Made by a program: the position numbers and the translations under genes | Shown here: positions 1 to 8,558 of the stretch, piece after piece | Layout of the letters: each line of letters begins with the position of its first letter | Position numbering within the stretch: position 1 is the stretch's first letter | Assembly (NCBI GenBank): GCA_022841885.1 | Contig: JALHQP010000002.1 | Span: forward strand, 1-64,000 | From: Aquincola sp. | GTDB taxonomy: Bacteria > Pseudomonadota > Gammaproteobacteria > Burkholderiales > Burkholderiaceae_C | Length of the DNA: 64,000 bases | Reading direction: 5' to 3' | Notes under the pieces: generated by a model | What the model saw: the letters and a program-made list of their open reading frames with translations, nothing else | What the model was told of the DNA's origin: nothing | Database searches by the model: none

Positions 1-692
1 CCCGGCGCCAGCGACACGCTCCACGCCGGCGACAAAGCGCAAGCCGGCGGCGCCAGCCAGCGCGCGCCGGCCGCGCCGATAACCCAGCACAGCCACGCCG
101 ACCACAGGGTGTGGCTCGGGAAGTGGGCGCCGCGCGCGAGCTGGGCCCAGCCGAACAGCGCACCGAAGGCGAGTACCGTGAAGAGCAGCGAGAGCGCCAG
201 GCGCGGCCGCGCGCCGCGCCACTGGAAGTACAGCGGAAGGAAGGCGAAGGCCGCGACCGCATGGCCCGACGGGAAGCAGTGTCCCGGCCCGCCGTCGAAC
301 ACGGTCAACAACCAGTGCGGCACATAGGCCGTGCTGCCACCGAAGTCGCTGAGGTCCCAGGGGCAACTGGTGCTGCTGAAGCGCTTGAGCAGCGGCACCA
401 GCACCAGACCCGCGAGCACGAGGCCGAACCAGGCCAGGCGCCGCGGCCGCTGCGCACGGGCGCCGCGCCAGGCGAGCAGCGCGCAGGCGGCCAACGCCAG
501 GCCGGACAACCAGCGTCCGCCGCCGTGCAACAACTCGCGCGTCCACCAGTTGTCGCGCAGGGCGAAACCCGCGGCGCCGCCGTACCAGCCCGCGACCATG
601 CGATCCAGGCCCGAAGCCTCCCACCACAGCAGTGCGGCCAGCAGCGCCAGCGTGATCACCAGGTCGCGCGGTGGCGGGTGCAGCTCGCTCAT
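1..692 (-). CDS. PAP2-family membrane phosphatase (partial, 3' end outside window)
   Basis: The reading frame is open from an ATG at 692 down to the window edge, so about 230 residues are visible and the C-terminus is missing. Seen: several hydrophobic segments and the three PAP2 phosphatase signatures in order, KRFSSTSCPWDL, then PSGHA, then a GWAQLARGAHFPSHT stretch holding the catalytic-type histidine. PAP2 enzymes remove or transfer phosphate from lipid substrates at the periplasmic face of the inner membrane. The gene starts 5 bp after the stop of the phosphoethanolamine transferase gene and is almost certainly co-transcribed with it. Inferred role: lipid A or undecaprenyl-pyrophosphate phosphate metabolism linked to envelope charge modification (LpxE/LpxT-like). 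The exact substrate cannot be told from sequence. Confidence 0.85.
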   Translation of the reverse strand, partial: MSELHPPPRDLVITLALLAALLWWEASGLDRMVAGWYGGAAGFALRDNWWTRELLHGGGRWLSGLALAACALLAWRGARAQRPRRLAWFGLVLAGLVLVPLLKRFSSTSCPWDLSDFGGSTAYVPHWLLTVFDGGPGHCFPSGHAVAAFAFLPLYFQWRGARPRLALSLLFTVLAFGALFGWAQLARGAHFPSHTLWSAWLCWVIGAAGARWLAPPACALSPAWSVSLAP

Positions 693-697
693 CGCGT

Positions 698-2371
698 TCA
701 GGGGGCGGTGGCTGCCGCGTCGCGGCAGTCCCTGGCGAGGTCGAACGCCGGGGCATAGAGCGAGGTGGTCACGTCGAGCAGGCCGAGCAGGGTGTGGAAC
801 AGGTGGTCATGCGCTGCAGGTTGCCGGGCGCGCGTGCGCAGGCAGTCCAGGCCGAGGTGGTCGGTGCGCGCGAAGCCGTCGCTGAACCACATCAGCATCG
901 GCACCTGGGTCTGCTCGCGCGGCGCGATCGCATAGGGCACGCCATGCAGGAACAGGTTCTTCTCGCCCAGCGATTCGCCGTGGTCGGACACGAACAGCAT
1001 CGCGCTGTCGACCTCCTTGGCATGGGCACCGAGCGTGCCGATCAGCGAGGCCAGCACATGGTCGGTGTAGCGCAGCGCGTTGTCGTAGGCGTTGACGATC
1101 TCCGCGTGCGTGCAGTGCGACAGGTCGTCATGCTGGCAGGCCGGCGTGAAGTGCTCGAAGGCCCTGGGGTAGCGGCGGAAGTACGAGGGCCCGTGGTTGC
1201 CGAGCATGTGCAGCACCAGCAGCTGCGTCGCGTGGCCGCCGGCCAGCGTGTGCAGCCGCTCGTCGAGGCCGCGCAGCAGGCCCTCGTCCCAGCAGCGACC
1301 GTCCTGGCAAAGGCCGGGCGCGACCGCGGCGTCGACACGGTCGTTCGACAGGCCGGCGCACACACCCTTGCAGCCACTCTGGTTGTCGCGCCAGTGCACC
1401 GCAACGCCGGCGCGCGCGGCCACGTGCAGCAGCGACTCGCTGCCGCGGATGCGCGCCTCGTCGTAGTCACGCCGGCCCACCGGCGCAAACATGCACGGCA
1501 CCGACACCTCGGTGCTGGTGCCGCAGGCGCCGAACTCGGTGAAGTTGATGACCGGCAGCTGCGCGAGCTGCGGCGTGGTCGGGCGTGCATAGCCCGACAG
1601 GCCCCAGTTCGCGGCGCGTGCCGTCTCGCCGACCACCAGCACCACCAGGCGCGGGCGCTGACGGGTGGCCCAGCCGGTGCCGGGCTTCGCGTCCAGCCCG
1701 ATCGGCTGGCGCGGCTGGGCGGCGCCGCGCGCGTCGGCCGCCAGCACGCTGCCGAGCGACCACAGGGTGTTGGCCGGCGTGATCAGGTAGCGCACCTCCT
1801 TGTGGTTGCGCGTCAACGCGGCCAGCGGCTGGAACTGCCATAGCAGCGCGAGCATGAGCGCGCCCAGCGCGCCCGTCAGCAGCAGCGCGCGTGCCTTCAG
1901 CGCCTCGCCCCAGGGGCGCGGTGCAATGCGTGCCGAGGCGAGCAGTCCGATCGGCAGCGCGGCGTAGAGCAGCAGGTCCAGCGCCAGGCCCCAGCCGAGC
2001 AGTTCGCGCGTCTCGGCCACGTCGGTGTGCAACGCGTTGCGCACCATCGACGGGTCGATCACCACGCCGTAGGCCTGCATGTAGTGCATCGCGAGTGCCC
2101 CAACCAGGGTCAGCAGCGCGAGCAGCGGCTTGAGGATCCGCCGCGTGCCGACCAGGCCGACCAGCAGCGCGTGCAGCGCGACCACGGCCACCCCGAGCGC
2201 CAGGGCGAGCTGCCAGCTCCCCGCCTCGCCCAGCGATTGGCCACGCAGCGCGGCCGCGAAGAAGGGCCGGTTGAGCGCCAGCGCCCAGAATGCGCTGGCC
2301 GTCAGCACCAACCCGTTGCTGGTCAGCGTGTAGCGCGGGAACGGCAGGGGCAGGGCGCGACGCGGCGGCAT
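698..2371 (-). CDS. eptA: Lipid A phosphoethanolamine transferase (EptA-like)
   Basis: 557 residues, the usual length for EptA/PmrC. Seen: about five N-terminal membrane helices (residues 15-180), then a periplasmic sulfatase-like domain with the nucleophile region VVLVVGETARAANWG, the cysteine-rich GACGTSTEVSVPCM segment, the metal-binding HMLGNHGPSY motif and FVSDHGESLGE near the end. The family transfers phosphoethanolamine from phosphatidylethanolamine to lipid A phosphates in the outer leaflet of the inner membrane, which lowers negative charge and gives polymyxin tolerance. The open frame extends further upstream, but that part is the antisense of the response regulator, so the ATG at 2371 is chosen. 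It is divergent from a PmrA-like regulator and followed by a PAP2 phosphatase. Confidence 0.93.
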   Translation of the reverse strand: MPPRRALPLPFPRYTLTSNGLVLTASAFWALALNRPFFAAALRGQSLGEAGSWQLALALGVAVVALHALLVGLVGTRRILKPLLALLTLVGALAMHYMQAYGVVIDPSMVRNALHTDVAETRELLGWGLALDLLLYAALPIGLLASARIAPRPWGEALKARALLLTGALGALMLALLWQFQPLAALTRNHKEVRYLITPANTLWSLGSVLAADARGAAQPRQPIGLDAKPGTGWATRQRPRLVVLVVGETARAANWGLSGYARPTTPQLAQLPVINFTEFGACGTSTEVSVPCMFAPVGRRDYDEARIRGSESLLHVAARAGVAVHWRDNQSGCKGVCAGLSNDRVDAAVAPGLCQDGRCWDEGLLRGLDERLHTLAGGHATQLLVLHMLGNHGPSYFRRYPRAFEHFTPACQHDDLSHCTHAEIVNAYDNALRYTDHVLASLIGTLGAHAKEVDSAMLFVSDHGESLGEKNLFLHGVPYAIAPREQTQVPMLMWFSDGFARTDHLGLDCLRTRARQPAAHDHLFHTLLGLLDVTTSLYAPAFDLARDCRDAAATAP

Positions 2372-2393
2372 CGCGCCAGTGGGCACGCGGCGT

Positions 2394-2410
2394 CTGAAGG
2401 GCGCCTGAAG
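2394..2410 (+). promoter_or_regulatory. PmrA-box-like direct repeat between eptA and the response regulator
   Basis: Seen: CTGAAG at 2394-2399 repeated as CTGAAG at 2405-2410, separated by 5 bp, an 11-bp period. OmpR/PmrA-class regulators bind tandem half-sites with this spacing (the enteric PmrA box is CTTAAG-N5-CTTAAG). The repeat lies 43 bp upstream of the regulator start and 23 bp upstream of eptA, so it could control both. Assignment to this regulator is inference. Confidence 0.5.
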
Positions 2411-2452
2411 ACGGCTCGCCGTGACACGGTGATACCGTTGTGCCCAGAGACC

Positions 2453-3118
2453 ATGCGCCTGCTGCTGATCGAAGACGACCCGACGCTGGGCGAAGGCCTG
2501 CGCGACTTTCTGCGTGCGGACGGCCACCGCGTCGACTGGTGCGCCTGCCTGGCCGACACCGAAGCCTTGCGCGGCGAGCCTTACGACGCCTGGCTGGTGG
2601 ACTGGCAGCTGCCCGACGGCTCGGGGCTGGACTGGGTGGCCACGCGGCGCATCCGCGGCGACAAGACGCCGGCGCTGATGCTGACCGCGCGCGACCGCCT
2701 GGCCGACCGCGTGCGCGGGCTCGACGCAGGCCTGGACGACTACCTGGTCAAGCCCTTCGCACCGGAAGAGCTGGCGGCGCGGCTGCGCGCCGTGAGCCGC
2801 CGCAGCGGGGCCGGTGCGGCGCAATCGCGCGCCGCCTTCGGCCCGGTGGAGGTGGACCTGGCCGCGCGCGCCGCCTTCGTCGAAGGCCGGCGCACGGAAC
2901 TCACCGCGCGCGAATGGGCCGTGCTCGAGGCGCTGGCGCTGCGCGCCGGGCGCATCGTGCCCAAGGCCGACCTGGAGAAGATCGTGCTCGGCTTCGAAAG
3001 CGAGTTGGCGAGCAATGCGCTCGAGGTCCATGTGTCGGCGCTGCGCCGCAAGCTCGGCCGCGAGCTGATCGAGACCGTGCGCGGCATGGGCTACCGCGTC
3101 GGCGGGGGTGCGCCGTGA
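2453..3118 (+). CDS. OmpR/PmrA-family response regulator
   Basis: 221 residues. Seen: a receiver domain with acidic pocket IEDDP near the N-terminus, phospho-acceptor Asp50 in LVDWQLPDGSG, conserved Thr in MLTARD and Lys in DYLVKPF, then a winged-helix DNA-binding domain ending VSALRRKLGRELIETVRGMGYRV. This is the PmrA/QseB/BasR type. The ATG at 2453 is chosen because the receiver domain begins there; the open frame upstream is antisense to eptA. The gene ends in a GTGA overlap with the sensor kinase. Given the divergent eptA and the direct repeat between them, it probably activates eptA and its own operon in response to cationic peptides, metals or pH (inference). Confidence 0.92.
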   Translation: MRLLLIEDDPTLGEGLRDFLRADGHRVDWCACLADTEALRGEPYDAWLVDWQLPDGSGLDWVATRRIRGDKTPALMLTARDRLADRVRGLDAGLDDYLVKPFAPEELAARLRAVSRRSGAGAAQSRAAFGPVEVDLAARAAFVEGRRTELTAREWAVLEALALRAGRIVPKADLEKIVLGFESELASNALEVHVSALRRKLGRELIETVRGMGYRVGGGAP

Positions 3119-4389
3119 CGGCCATCGACGCGAAAGCGCCTTCGATCCGCAACCGGCTGGCCCACGCGCTGCTGTGGTGGACGCTGGCCTGGGGCGTCGG
3201 CGTGTCGGTCGCGGTCGGTTGGGCCGCACAGTATGAGGTGGAGGAGCTGCTCGACGAATCCCTGCACGCCACGGCGCTGGTGTTGGCACGTGCGCTGGCC
3301 CTGGCCGGCGACGGCGCACTCGACGCCGCGCCACAACCGGTGGTCAACGAGGCGGACTTTGCCTGGCAGCTCGTGGCGCCGGACGGCGCCGTGCTGCGCC
3401 GCTCGTCGAACGCGCCAGCGCTCGCGCTGCAGAAGGTGTCGACGGCAGGATTCACCGAGGTTTCGGGCTGGCGGGTCTTTGGTGTTGCCACCGGCCGCGA
3501 AGGACGCATGCTCTATGCGGCGCATACGACGAAGGAGCGCGCGGAGGCCGGGACCGAAGTGGCCATGAGCGCGGTGCTTGCGGCGCTGTCGATCGGCCTG
3601 CTGGGGCATCTGTGGCTGCGCCTGCGCGTGCGGCGCGAACTGGAGCCCCTCGAAGGCTTGAGCGAGCGCCTGGCCACGCACGATCCACTCGATCTCGCGC
3701 GCGGCCTCGGCCCGGCTGAGCGCGAAGAACTGGTGCCCGTGCACCGCGCGATCGACGACTTGGGCCAGCGCCTGGCGCGCCGCGTGGCGCACGAGCGCGC
3801 TTTCGCCTCGCACGCCGCGCATGCGCTGCGCACGCCGCTGGCCGGCATGGAGGCACAACTTGCCGTCGCGCAGCGCGAGGTGCCGACCGAACTCCAGCCG
3901 CGGTTGCAGCGCGTGCGCGACGCCTCGGGCCGCCTGCAGCGCGTGGTGCGCTCGCTGCTCGACCTGTTCCGTGTCGGTGCCGAGGCAAGGCGCAGCGACG
4001 TGGACCTGAAGGCCCTGCTCGCGCATCTGCCGGTGGAAGGCTTGGACGTGCGTGCCGATGCAGCGACGCTGCACGCCGACCCCGATCTGCTCGCCGCCGC
4101 GCTGGCCAACCTGCTCGACAACGCGCAGCGCTACGGCGCGCGGCATGTCGAGGTCAGCCAGGCGGCGCGCGGCACGCTGCGCCTGCACGACGACGGCCGC
4201 GGCGCCACGCCCGAGCGCCTGGTGGACTTGCGCGCTGCGCTGGCGGCGCAGGACTACGAGGAGCACACCGGCCTCGGCCTGATGCTGGCCGACCTGGTGG
4301 CGCGCGCGCATGGCGGCGCGCTGACGCTGCCGGAGGTGGCGAAGGGCTTCGCGGTGGAGTTGCGTCTCGGGCCGCCGCCAACTGGTTGA
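3115..4389 (+). CDS. PmrB/QseC-like sensor histidine kinase
   Basis: 424 residues, starting at a GTG that overlaps the stop of the response regulator (GTGA), so the two are translationally coupled. Seen: an N-terminal membrane helix (about residues 18-40), a periplasmic sensor segment, a second helix (about 145-165), a HAMP-like linker, the dimerisation/phospho-acceptor helix with His236 in HALRTPLAG, N-box NLLDNAQRYG, and a G-box region DDGRG followed by TGLGLMLADLVARAHGG. Family role: phosphorylates the partner regulator in response to envelope stress signals. The ATPase domain is compact but has its key motifs. Signal specificity is unknown. Confidence 0.9.
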   Translation: MTAIDAKAPSIRNRLAHALLWWTLAWGVGVSVAVGWAAQYEVEELLDESLHATALVLARALALAGDGALDAAPQPVVNEADFAWQLVAPDGAVLRRSSNAPALALQKVSTAGFTEVSGWRVFGVATGREGRMLYAAHTTKERAEAGTEVAMSAVLAALSIGLLGHLWLRLRVRRELEPLEGLSERLATHDPLDLARGLGPAEREELVPVHRAIDDLGQRLARRVAHERAFASHAAHALRTPLAGMEAQLAVAQREVPTELQPRLQRVRDASGRLQRVVRSLLDLFRVGAEARRSDVDLKALLAHLPVEGLDVRADAATLHADPDLLAAALANLLDNAQRYGARHVEVSQAARGTLRLHDDGRGATPERLVDLRAALAAQDYEEHTGLGLMLADLVARAHGGALTLPEVAKGFAVELRLGPPPTG

Positions 4390-4393
4390 GGGG

Positions 4394-5254
4394 CTACCAG
4401 TGCGCGCGCAGCAGCCACGCGGGTTGTGCGGGGTCGTCGGCGTCCGTCACCAGGGCCAGACACAGCGATCCATCGCCAAGGCGTTGTGCCGCGATACCTT
4501 CGACCTTGGCATGGCCAGGCAGCCGGCGTTGCGCCAGCACGCGGCCGCGCGCATCGACGAGGCCCGCCACCGAGCCGCGGCAGGCGCCGTCGAGGTAGCT
4601 GTCGCGCGTGTCTTCGGCCGCCGCGGTGAAGAGCCAGCGGCCGGTGTCGAGCGCGGTGCCGTCGGTGAAGGCGAGTGCCACACCGTCGAGCGCACCAAGA
4701 GACACCTCGTGCAGCGAACTTGGAGGCACTGCGTCCAGGGCGCCTGCGATCACATGCTCGAGCACGTGCAGCGGCCAGCGCGCGACGGCGTTGGGCGCGC
4801 CAGCGGCCACGCCGCGCTGCAGCAGCACCCAGTGGTCGTCCTGCACGAAGGCGCCCTCGATGTTGATTGCGCCGAGGCGTTCGCGCAGCGGGCCATAGAC
4901 TGACCCGAGGTCGAACCGCCGCACGCCCGTTGGCATGACCCACACGCCCGTGTCGCGCTGCGGTCGCGAGCCCGAGCCCAGCGCGACGAGGCCGCCGCGC
5001 CAGGCGAACAGGCATTCGAAGTCCGGCTTGGCGGCTTTGCGCGCGGCAGCTTCGCGCGGCAGGCGGCCGGGCAGCAGGCGCTGCAGCGTGCCGGCGCTGG
5101 AGACGTCGCTGAAGCCGGCCAGGTGCAAGAGGTCGTCGGCGATGACCCAGGCGCGGCCGTCAGCGCACACCAGGCCGCTGGCGGCGCTGACATGGGCACC
5201 GCGCGCCAGCGTGAGCGGGCGCAGCGCTTCGACGGTCAGTGGCGCCGGGGCCAT
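4394..5254 (-). CDS. Conserved hypothetical protein, probable beta-propeller (DUF6929-like)
   Basis: 286 residues with no clear signal peptide or membrane helix. Seen: recurring short beta-strand-like blocks with a GxxxIEG element (LGAINIEGAF and VEGIAAQRL), a pattern reminiscent of SdiA-regulated and DUF6929-type propeller proteins that I recognise only loosely. It is transcribed towards the kinase gene and ends 4 bp past it, so it shares no operon with either neighbour and is divergent from the SDR gene at 5308. Start: the ATG at 5254 is the first after the divergent spacer. Function is not known. Confidence 0.7.
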   Translation of the reverse strand: MAPAPLTVEALRPLTLARGAHVSAASGLVCADGRAWVIADDLLHLAGFSDVSSAGTLQRLLPGRLPREAAARKAAKPDFECLFAWRGGLVALGSGSRPQRDTGVWVMPTGVRRFDLGSVYGPLRERLGAINIEGAFVQDDHWVLLQRGVAAGAPNAVARWPLHVLEHVIAGALDAVPPSSLHEVSLGALDGVALAFTDGTALDTGRWLFTAAAEDTRDSYLDGACRGSVAGLVDARGRVLAQRRLPGHAKVEGIAAQRLGDGSLCLALVTDADDPAQPAWLLRAHW

Positions 5255-5295
5255 GGCCCACAGGCTAGCAGCTGCGGCGGGTAAGCTCGCGCCAT

Positions 5296-5310
5296 GGAGG
5301 ATCGGCCTTG
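5296..5310 (+). promoter_or_regulatory. Ribosome binding site fixing a TTG start
   Basis: GGAGGA begins at 5296 and lies 6-7 bp before a TTG at 5308. The only nearby ATG (5294) runs into a stop after five codons, so the TTG is the credible start of the SDR gene. Confidence 0.6.
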
Positions 5311-6015
5311 ACTCGGCGCAGCGTGCTCGTCAGCGGTGGCACCAGCGGCATCGGTGCCGCGATTGCGCGGGCCTTCATGGGCGCGGGTGACCGCGTGCTC
5401 GTCACCGGGGCCACCGAGGCCGAGGCCCAGCGAGCGCGCGGCGAAGGCCTCGACGCGCGCGTACTCGATGTGCGCGACGCGGTGGCGGTCGACGCACTCG
5501 TCGCGGGGCTGGACTCGCTGCACGTGCTGGTCAACTGCGCCGGCGTGATCCGCCGCGGCGGCGCCGAGCTCGACCCGGCGGTGTTCGACGACGTGATCGA
5601 CATCAATCTCAATGGCACCATGCGCGTGTGCAGCGCAGCGCGGCCCAAGCTCGCGGCCACGCGCGGATGCATCGTCAACACCGCCTCGATGCTCAGTTTC
5701 TTCGGCGGTGGCGTGGTGCCGGGCTACAGCGCCAGCAAGGGCGGCATCGCGCAGCTCACCAAGAGCCTGTCGATCGCGTGGGCGCCCGAGGGCATCCGCG
5801 TCAACGCGGTCGCGCCGGGCTGGATCGCGACGCCGCTGACGCAGCCGCTGCAGGACGATGCCGCACGCTCGCAGGCCATCCTGGCGCGCACGCCGATGGG
5901 CCGCTGGGGCCAGCCCGAGGACGTGGCCGGGCCGGTGCTCTTTCTGGCCGGCCCGGCCGCGGCCTTCGTCACCGGCGTCGTGCTGCCGGTCGACGGTGGC
6001 TACCTGATCAGCTGA
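5308..6015 (+). CDS. SDR-family NAD(P)-dependent oxidoreductase
   Basis: 235 residues, a classical short-chain dehydrogenase. Seen: the Rossmann cofactor motif SGGTSGIG near the N-terminus, the NCAG structural motif (in VLVNCAGVI), catalytic Ser in NTASM, catalytic YSASKGG with Tyr and Lys, and the C-terminal VLPVDGGYL. Family reaction: reversible oxidation of a hydroxyl group with NAD(P)H. The TTG start is set by a strong GGAGGA site. It is followed after 16 bp by a cupin dioxygenase, so the two form a probable catabolic pair, perhaps on an aromatic ketone or alcohol (inference). Substrate unknown. Confidence 0.88.
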   Translation: MTRRSVLVSGGTSGIGAAIARAFMGAGDRVLVTGATEAEAQRARGEGLDARVLDVRDAVAVDALVAGLDSLHVLVNCAGVIRRGGAELDPAVFDDVIDINLNGTMRVCSAARPKLAATRGCIVNTASMLSFFGGGVVPGYSASKGGIAQLTKSLSIAWAPEGIRVNAVAPGWIATPLTQPLQDDAARSQAILARTPMGRWGQPEDVAGPVLFLAGPAAAFVTGVVLPVDGGYLIS

Positions 6016-6031
6016 AGGAAAAGAACTCGAG

Positions 6032-6538
6032 ATGAGCGCACCGGTCATCGTGCAGCACCCGGGCATCCAGCCCGAGATCGCGCAACAGGCGATCCCCGAC
6101 GACGAACGCGTGTGGGTGCCGCAGGCGCCGGACGTGTGGTTCCGGCCGCTGCTGCTCAACACGGTGACCGGCAGCTGGTGCAACCTGCTGCGCGTGCGCC
6201 GTGGCGGCGTGCTGTCGCGCCACATCCATCCATCTTGGGTGACGGGTTACGTGATCAAGGGCGCCTGGCGCTACCTCGAGCACGACTGGGTGGCGCGCGA
6301 GGGCGCCTTCGTCTACGAGCCGCCGGGCGAGATCCACACCCTGGTGGTCGACGAGGCGGTCGGCGGCGGCGTCACCGAGATGATCACCTTCTTCAACATC
6401 CACGGCGCGATGGTCTATGTCGACGCGGCCGGTGCCACGATCGGCTACGAGGACGTGTTCACCAAGATTTCGATGTGCCGCAGGCACTACGCCGCGGTGG
6501 GCCTGGGCGAGGGCTTCGTCGACCAGTTCGTGCGCTAG
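6032..6538 (+). CDS. Cupin protein, 2,4'-dihydroxyacetophenone dioxygenase-like
   Basis: 168 residues, a single cupin fold. Seen: a first metal-binding motif in SRHIHPSWVTGYVIKG with paired histidines and a following Glu-containing EPPGEIHTL segment, the arrangement of the Fe-dependent 2,4'-dihydroxyacetophenone dioxygenase family. That family cleaves a carbon-carbon bond of aromatic hydroxyketones with O2. It sits 16 bp after the SDR gene behind a GAAGGAAAAG-type ribosome binding site and overlaps the convergent antiporter gene by 4 bp. True substrate is not evident; many relatives are annotated by similarity only. Confidence 0.82.
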   Translation: MSAPVIVQHPGIQPEIAQQAIPDDERVWVPQAPDVWFRPLLLNTVTGSWCNLLRVRRGGVLSRHIHPSWVTGYVIKGAWRYLEHDWVAREGAFVYEPPGEIHTLVVDEAVGGGVTEMITFFNIHGAMVYVDAAGATIGYEDVFTKISMCRRHYAAVGLGEGFVDQFVR

Positions 6539-8256
6539 GTGTGCACGGGAACCTGTGGCAGCCCGCTCGCGGGCTGCGGCTGCATGCGGGCGTTCACGTG
6601 GCGCAGGATCGCGTCGGCCATCGCTTCCTTCGGGTGCACCACACCCACGGCGCCGCTGCCCGCCAGCAACTGGGCTTCCTCGGCATTGGGCGCGCGCACC
6701 ACGATCGGGATCGACGGGTTGAGCGTGCGTGCGGTCTCGATCATCGGCCGCGCGTCGGTGCTGTCGGAGGCGGCCACCACCAGCAGGCTGGCCTCGGCGA
6801 TGTGCGCCTGCACCAGCACCGCCGGGTCCCCGGCGTCGCCCGACACTGCGGGGATGCCCTGGGCGCGCAGCGCCTCGACACGCTCGCGGTTCTGCTCAAC
6901 GACGACGAAGGGAATGCCTGCTGCGCTCATCGACGCGGCGACGTGGCGGCCCACCGCACCGTAGCCCACCAGCACCACCTGGCGCGCAAGGAACTTCTGG
7001 TCGGTGGTCAGGGGCAGCTCGGCCAGCGGGTCGTCGCGCGCCTCGAGGCGCCGCGCCAGCGCCGAGCGGGCGAGGATCCAGCGCCGCGCCGGCTCGACGA
7101 GCGAGAACAGCAGCGGATTGAGCGCGATCGACAGCAGCGCGCCGGCGACGATCAGGCTCTGTCCTTCGACCGGCAGCACGCCCAGCGCGAGGCCCAGGCC
7201 GGCGAGGATGAACGAGAACTCCCCGATCTGCGCCAGGCTCGCGGACACGGTCAGTGCGGTGTTCAGCGGGTAGCGCAGCACCAGCACCAGCGCGGCGGCG
7301 GCTACCGATTTGCCCAGCATGATGATCGCGGTGACCGCAAGCACCTGCAGCGGCCGCTCGACCAGCACCATCGGGTCGAACAGCATGCCCACCGAGACGA
7401 AGAACAGCACCGCGAAGGCGTCGCGAAAGGGCAGCGACTCCTCGGCCGCGCGGTGCGCGAACTCGCTCTCGCGCAGCACCAGCCCGGCGAAGAAGGCGCC
7501 CAGCGCCACCGACACCCCGAACAGCACCGACGCGCCGTAGGCGATGCTGACCGCCACCGCCATCACGCACAGCGTGAACAGCTCGCGCGAACCCGTCTTG
7601 GAAATCTGCCACAGCAGCCAGGGCAGCACGCGCCGGCCGCCCAGGAGCATCAGTGCGACGAAGGTGGTGACGGCCAGCAGGGTCTGCGCCAGCGTGAGCC
7701 ACAGATCCACCGTCAGGCCCTGGCCCGAACCGGCCAGCCCGACCAGCGCCGGCAGCAGTACCAGCACCAGCACCATCGCCAAATCCTCGACCACCAGCCA
7801 GCCGACGGCTATGCGGCCGTTGTGCGACTCGAGCACGCCGCGCGACTCCAGCGCACGCAGCAGCACCACCGTGCTGGCCACCGACAGCGAGATGCCGAAC
7901 ACCAGCGCGCCGGCGAGCGGCCAGCCCCAGGCCAGCGCCAGGCCGGCCCCCATCGCAGTGGCCACCGCCATCTGCACCACGGCGCCCGGCAGCGCGATCT
8001 TGCGCACCGCGAGCAGGTCGCCGACCGAGAAGTGCAGCCCGACACCGAACATCAGCAGCATCACGCCGATCTCGGCCAGCTGCGTGGCCAGCGGCACGTC
8101 GGCCACGAAGCCCGGCGTGTGGGGGCCGATCAGCACGCCGGCGACCAGGTAGCCCACCAGCGCCGGCAGGCGCAGCCGGCTGGCGATGAAGCCGAACACG
8201 AGGGCAAAGCCCAACGCCGTGGCCAGGGTGACGATCAGCGGCATGGACGCGTGCAT
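6535..8256 (-). CDS. ybaL: YbaL/Kef-type monovalent cation:proton antiporter
   Basis: 573 residues from the ATG at 8256. Seen: about 12 membrane helices of the CPA2 exchanger fold (residues 1-390, with GVGLHFSVGDLL and QIGEFSFIL), then a TrkA-N/RCK Rossmann domain starting VVLVGYGAVGRHVA that would bind NAD or related nucleotides, with no TrkA-C domain visible. The family exports K+ or Na+ in exchange for protons and is gated by its cytosolic domain. Start: ATGs at 8268, 8256 and 8244 are all possible and none has a good ribosome site. I prefer 8256 because its product begins MHASMPLI, like the MHHATPLI start I recall for E. coli YbaL. It stands alone between convergent and divergent neighbours. 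Confidence 0.88.
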   Translation of the reverse strand: MHASMPLIVTLATALGFALVFGFIASRLRLPALVGYLVAGVLIGPHTPGFVADVPLATQLAEIGVMLLMFGVGLHFSVGDLLAVRKIALPGAVVQMAVATAMGAGLALAWGWPLAGALVFGISLSVASTVVLLRALESRGVLESHNGRIAVGWLVVEDLAMVLVLVLLPALVGLAGSGQGLTVDLWLTLAQTLLAVTTFVALMLLGGRRVLPWLLWQISKTGSRELFTLCVMAVAVSIAYGASVLFGVSVALGAFFAGLVLRESEFAHRAAEESLPFRDAFAVLFFVSVGMLFDPMVLVERPLQVLAVTAIIMLGKSVAAAALVLVLRYPLNTALTVSASLAQIGEFSFILAGLGLALGVLPVEGQSLIVAGALLSIALNPLLFSLVEPARRWILARSALARRLEARDDPLAELPLTTDQKFLARQVVLVGYGAVGRHVAASMSAAGIPFVVVEQNRERVEALRAQGIPAVSGDAGDPAVLVQAHIAEASLLVVAASDSTDARPMIETARTLNPSIPIVVRAPNAEEAQLLAGSGAVGVVHPKEAMADAILRHVNARMQPQPASGLPQVPVHT

Positions 8257-8378
8257 GGACCGGACCATACAACGGGCGCGGCCCCATCCGCCCGAGGGGT
8301 GGTGCCACCGTGCCTGCGGGGTTGATACGCCGCGGGCGGCCGCGTCACGATGCGTTCACCGACCTGGGGAGGGTGCGC

Positions 8379-8534
8379 ATGTCCACACCAACACCACCTG
8401 GCGCCATGCCGCCGCCGCGGACAATGTCGTTGGAAGAAAGCGCGCGACAGCTCGGCGAGCTGTCACGGCAGCTGCGCGAGCTGAACGCCAGGCTCGAGTA
8501 CCTGAGGCTGATGCTGAAGGTGGGCCTGCACTGA
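8379..8534 (+). CDS. Small coiled-coil protein (51 aa), unknown function
   Basis: A 51-residue frame with a good GGGGAGGG ribosome site 5-12 bp before the ATG at 8379. Seen: a proline-rich start followed by a strongly amphipathic, Leu/Arg/Glu-rich helix (SLEESARQLGELSRQL and onward) that should form a coiled coil. It is divergent from the antiporter gene and convergent with the FG-GAP gene. Codon use is like its neighbours. I do not recognise a family; it could be a small regulatory or oligomerising peptide. Confidence 0.55.
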   Translation: MSTPTPPGAMPPPRTMSLEESARQLGELSRQLRELNARLEYLRLMLKVGLH

Positions 8535-8558
8535 GGGGCACGACGCAGGCCGCGCGCC

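Noticed and set aside
698-3334. 878-codon version of eptA
   Set aside because: The first 320 codons are antisense to the response regulator and kinase; EptA similarity begins at the ATG at 2371.
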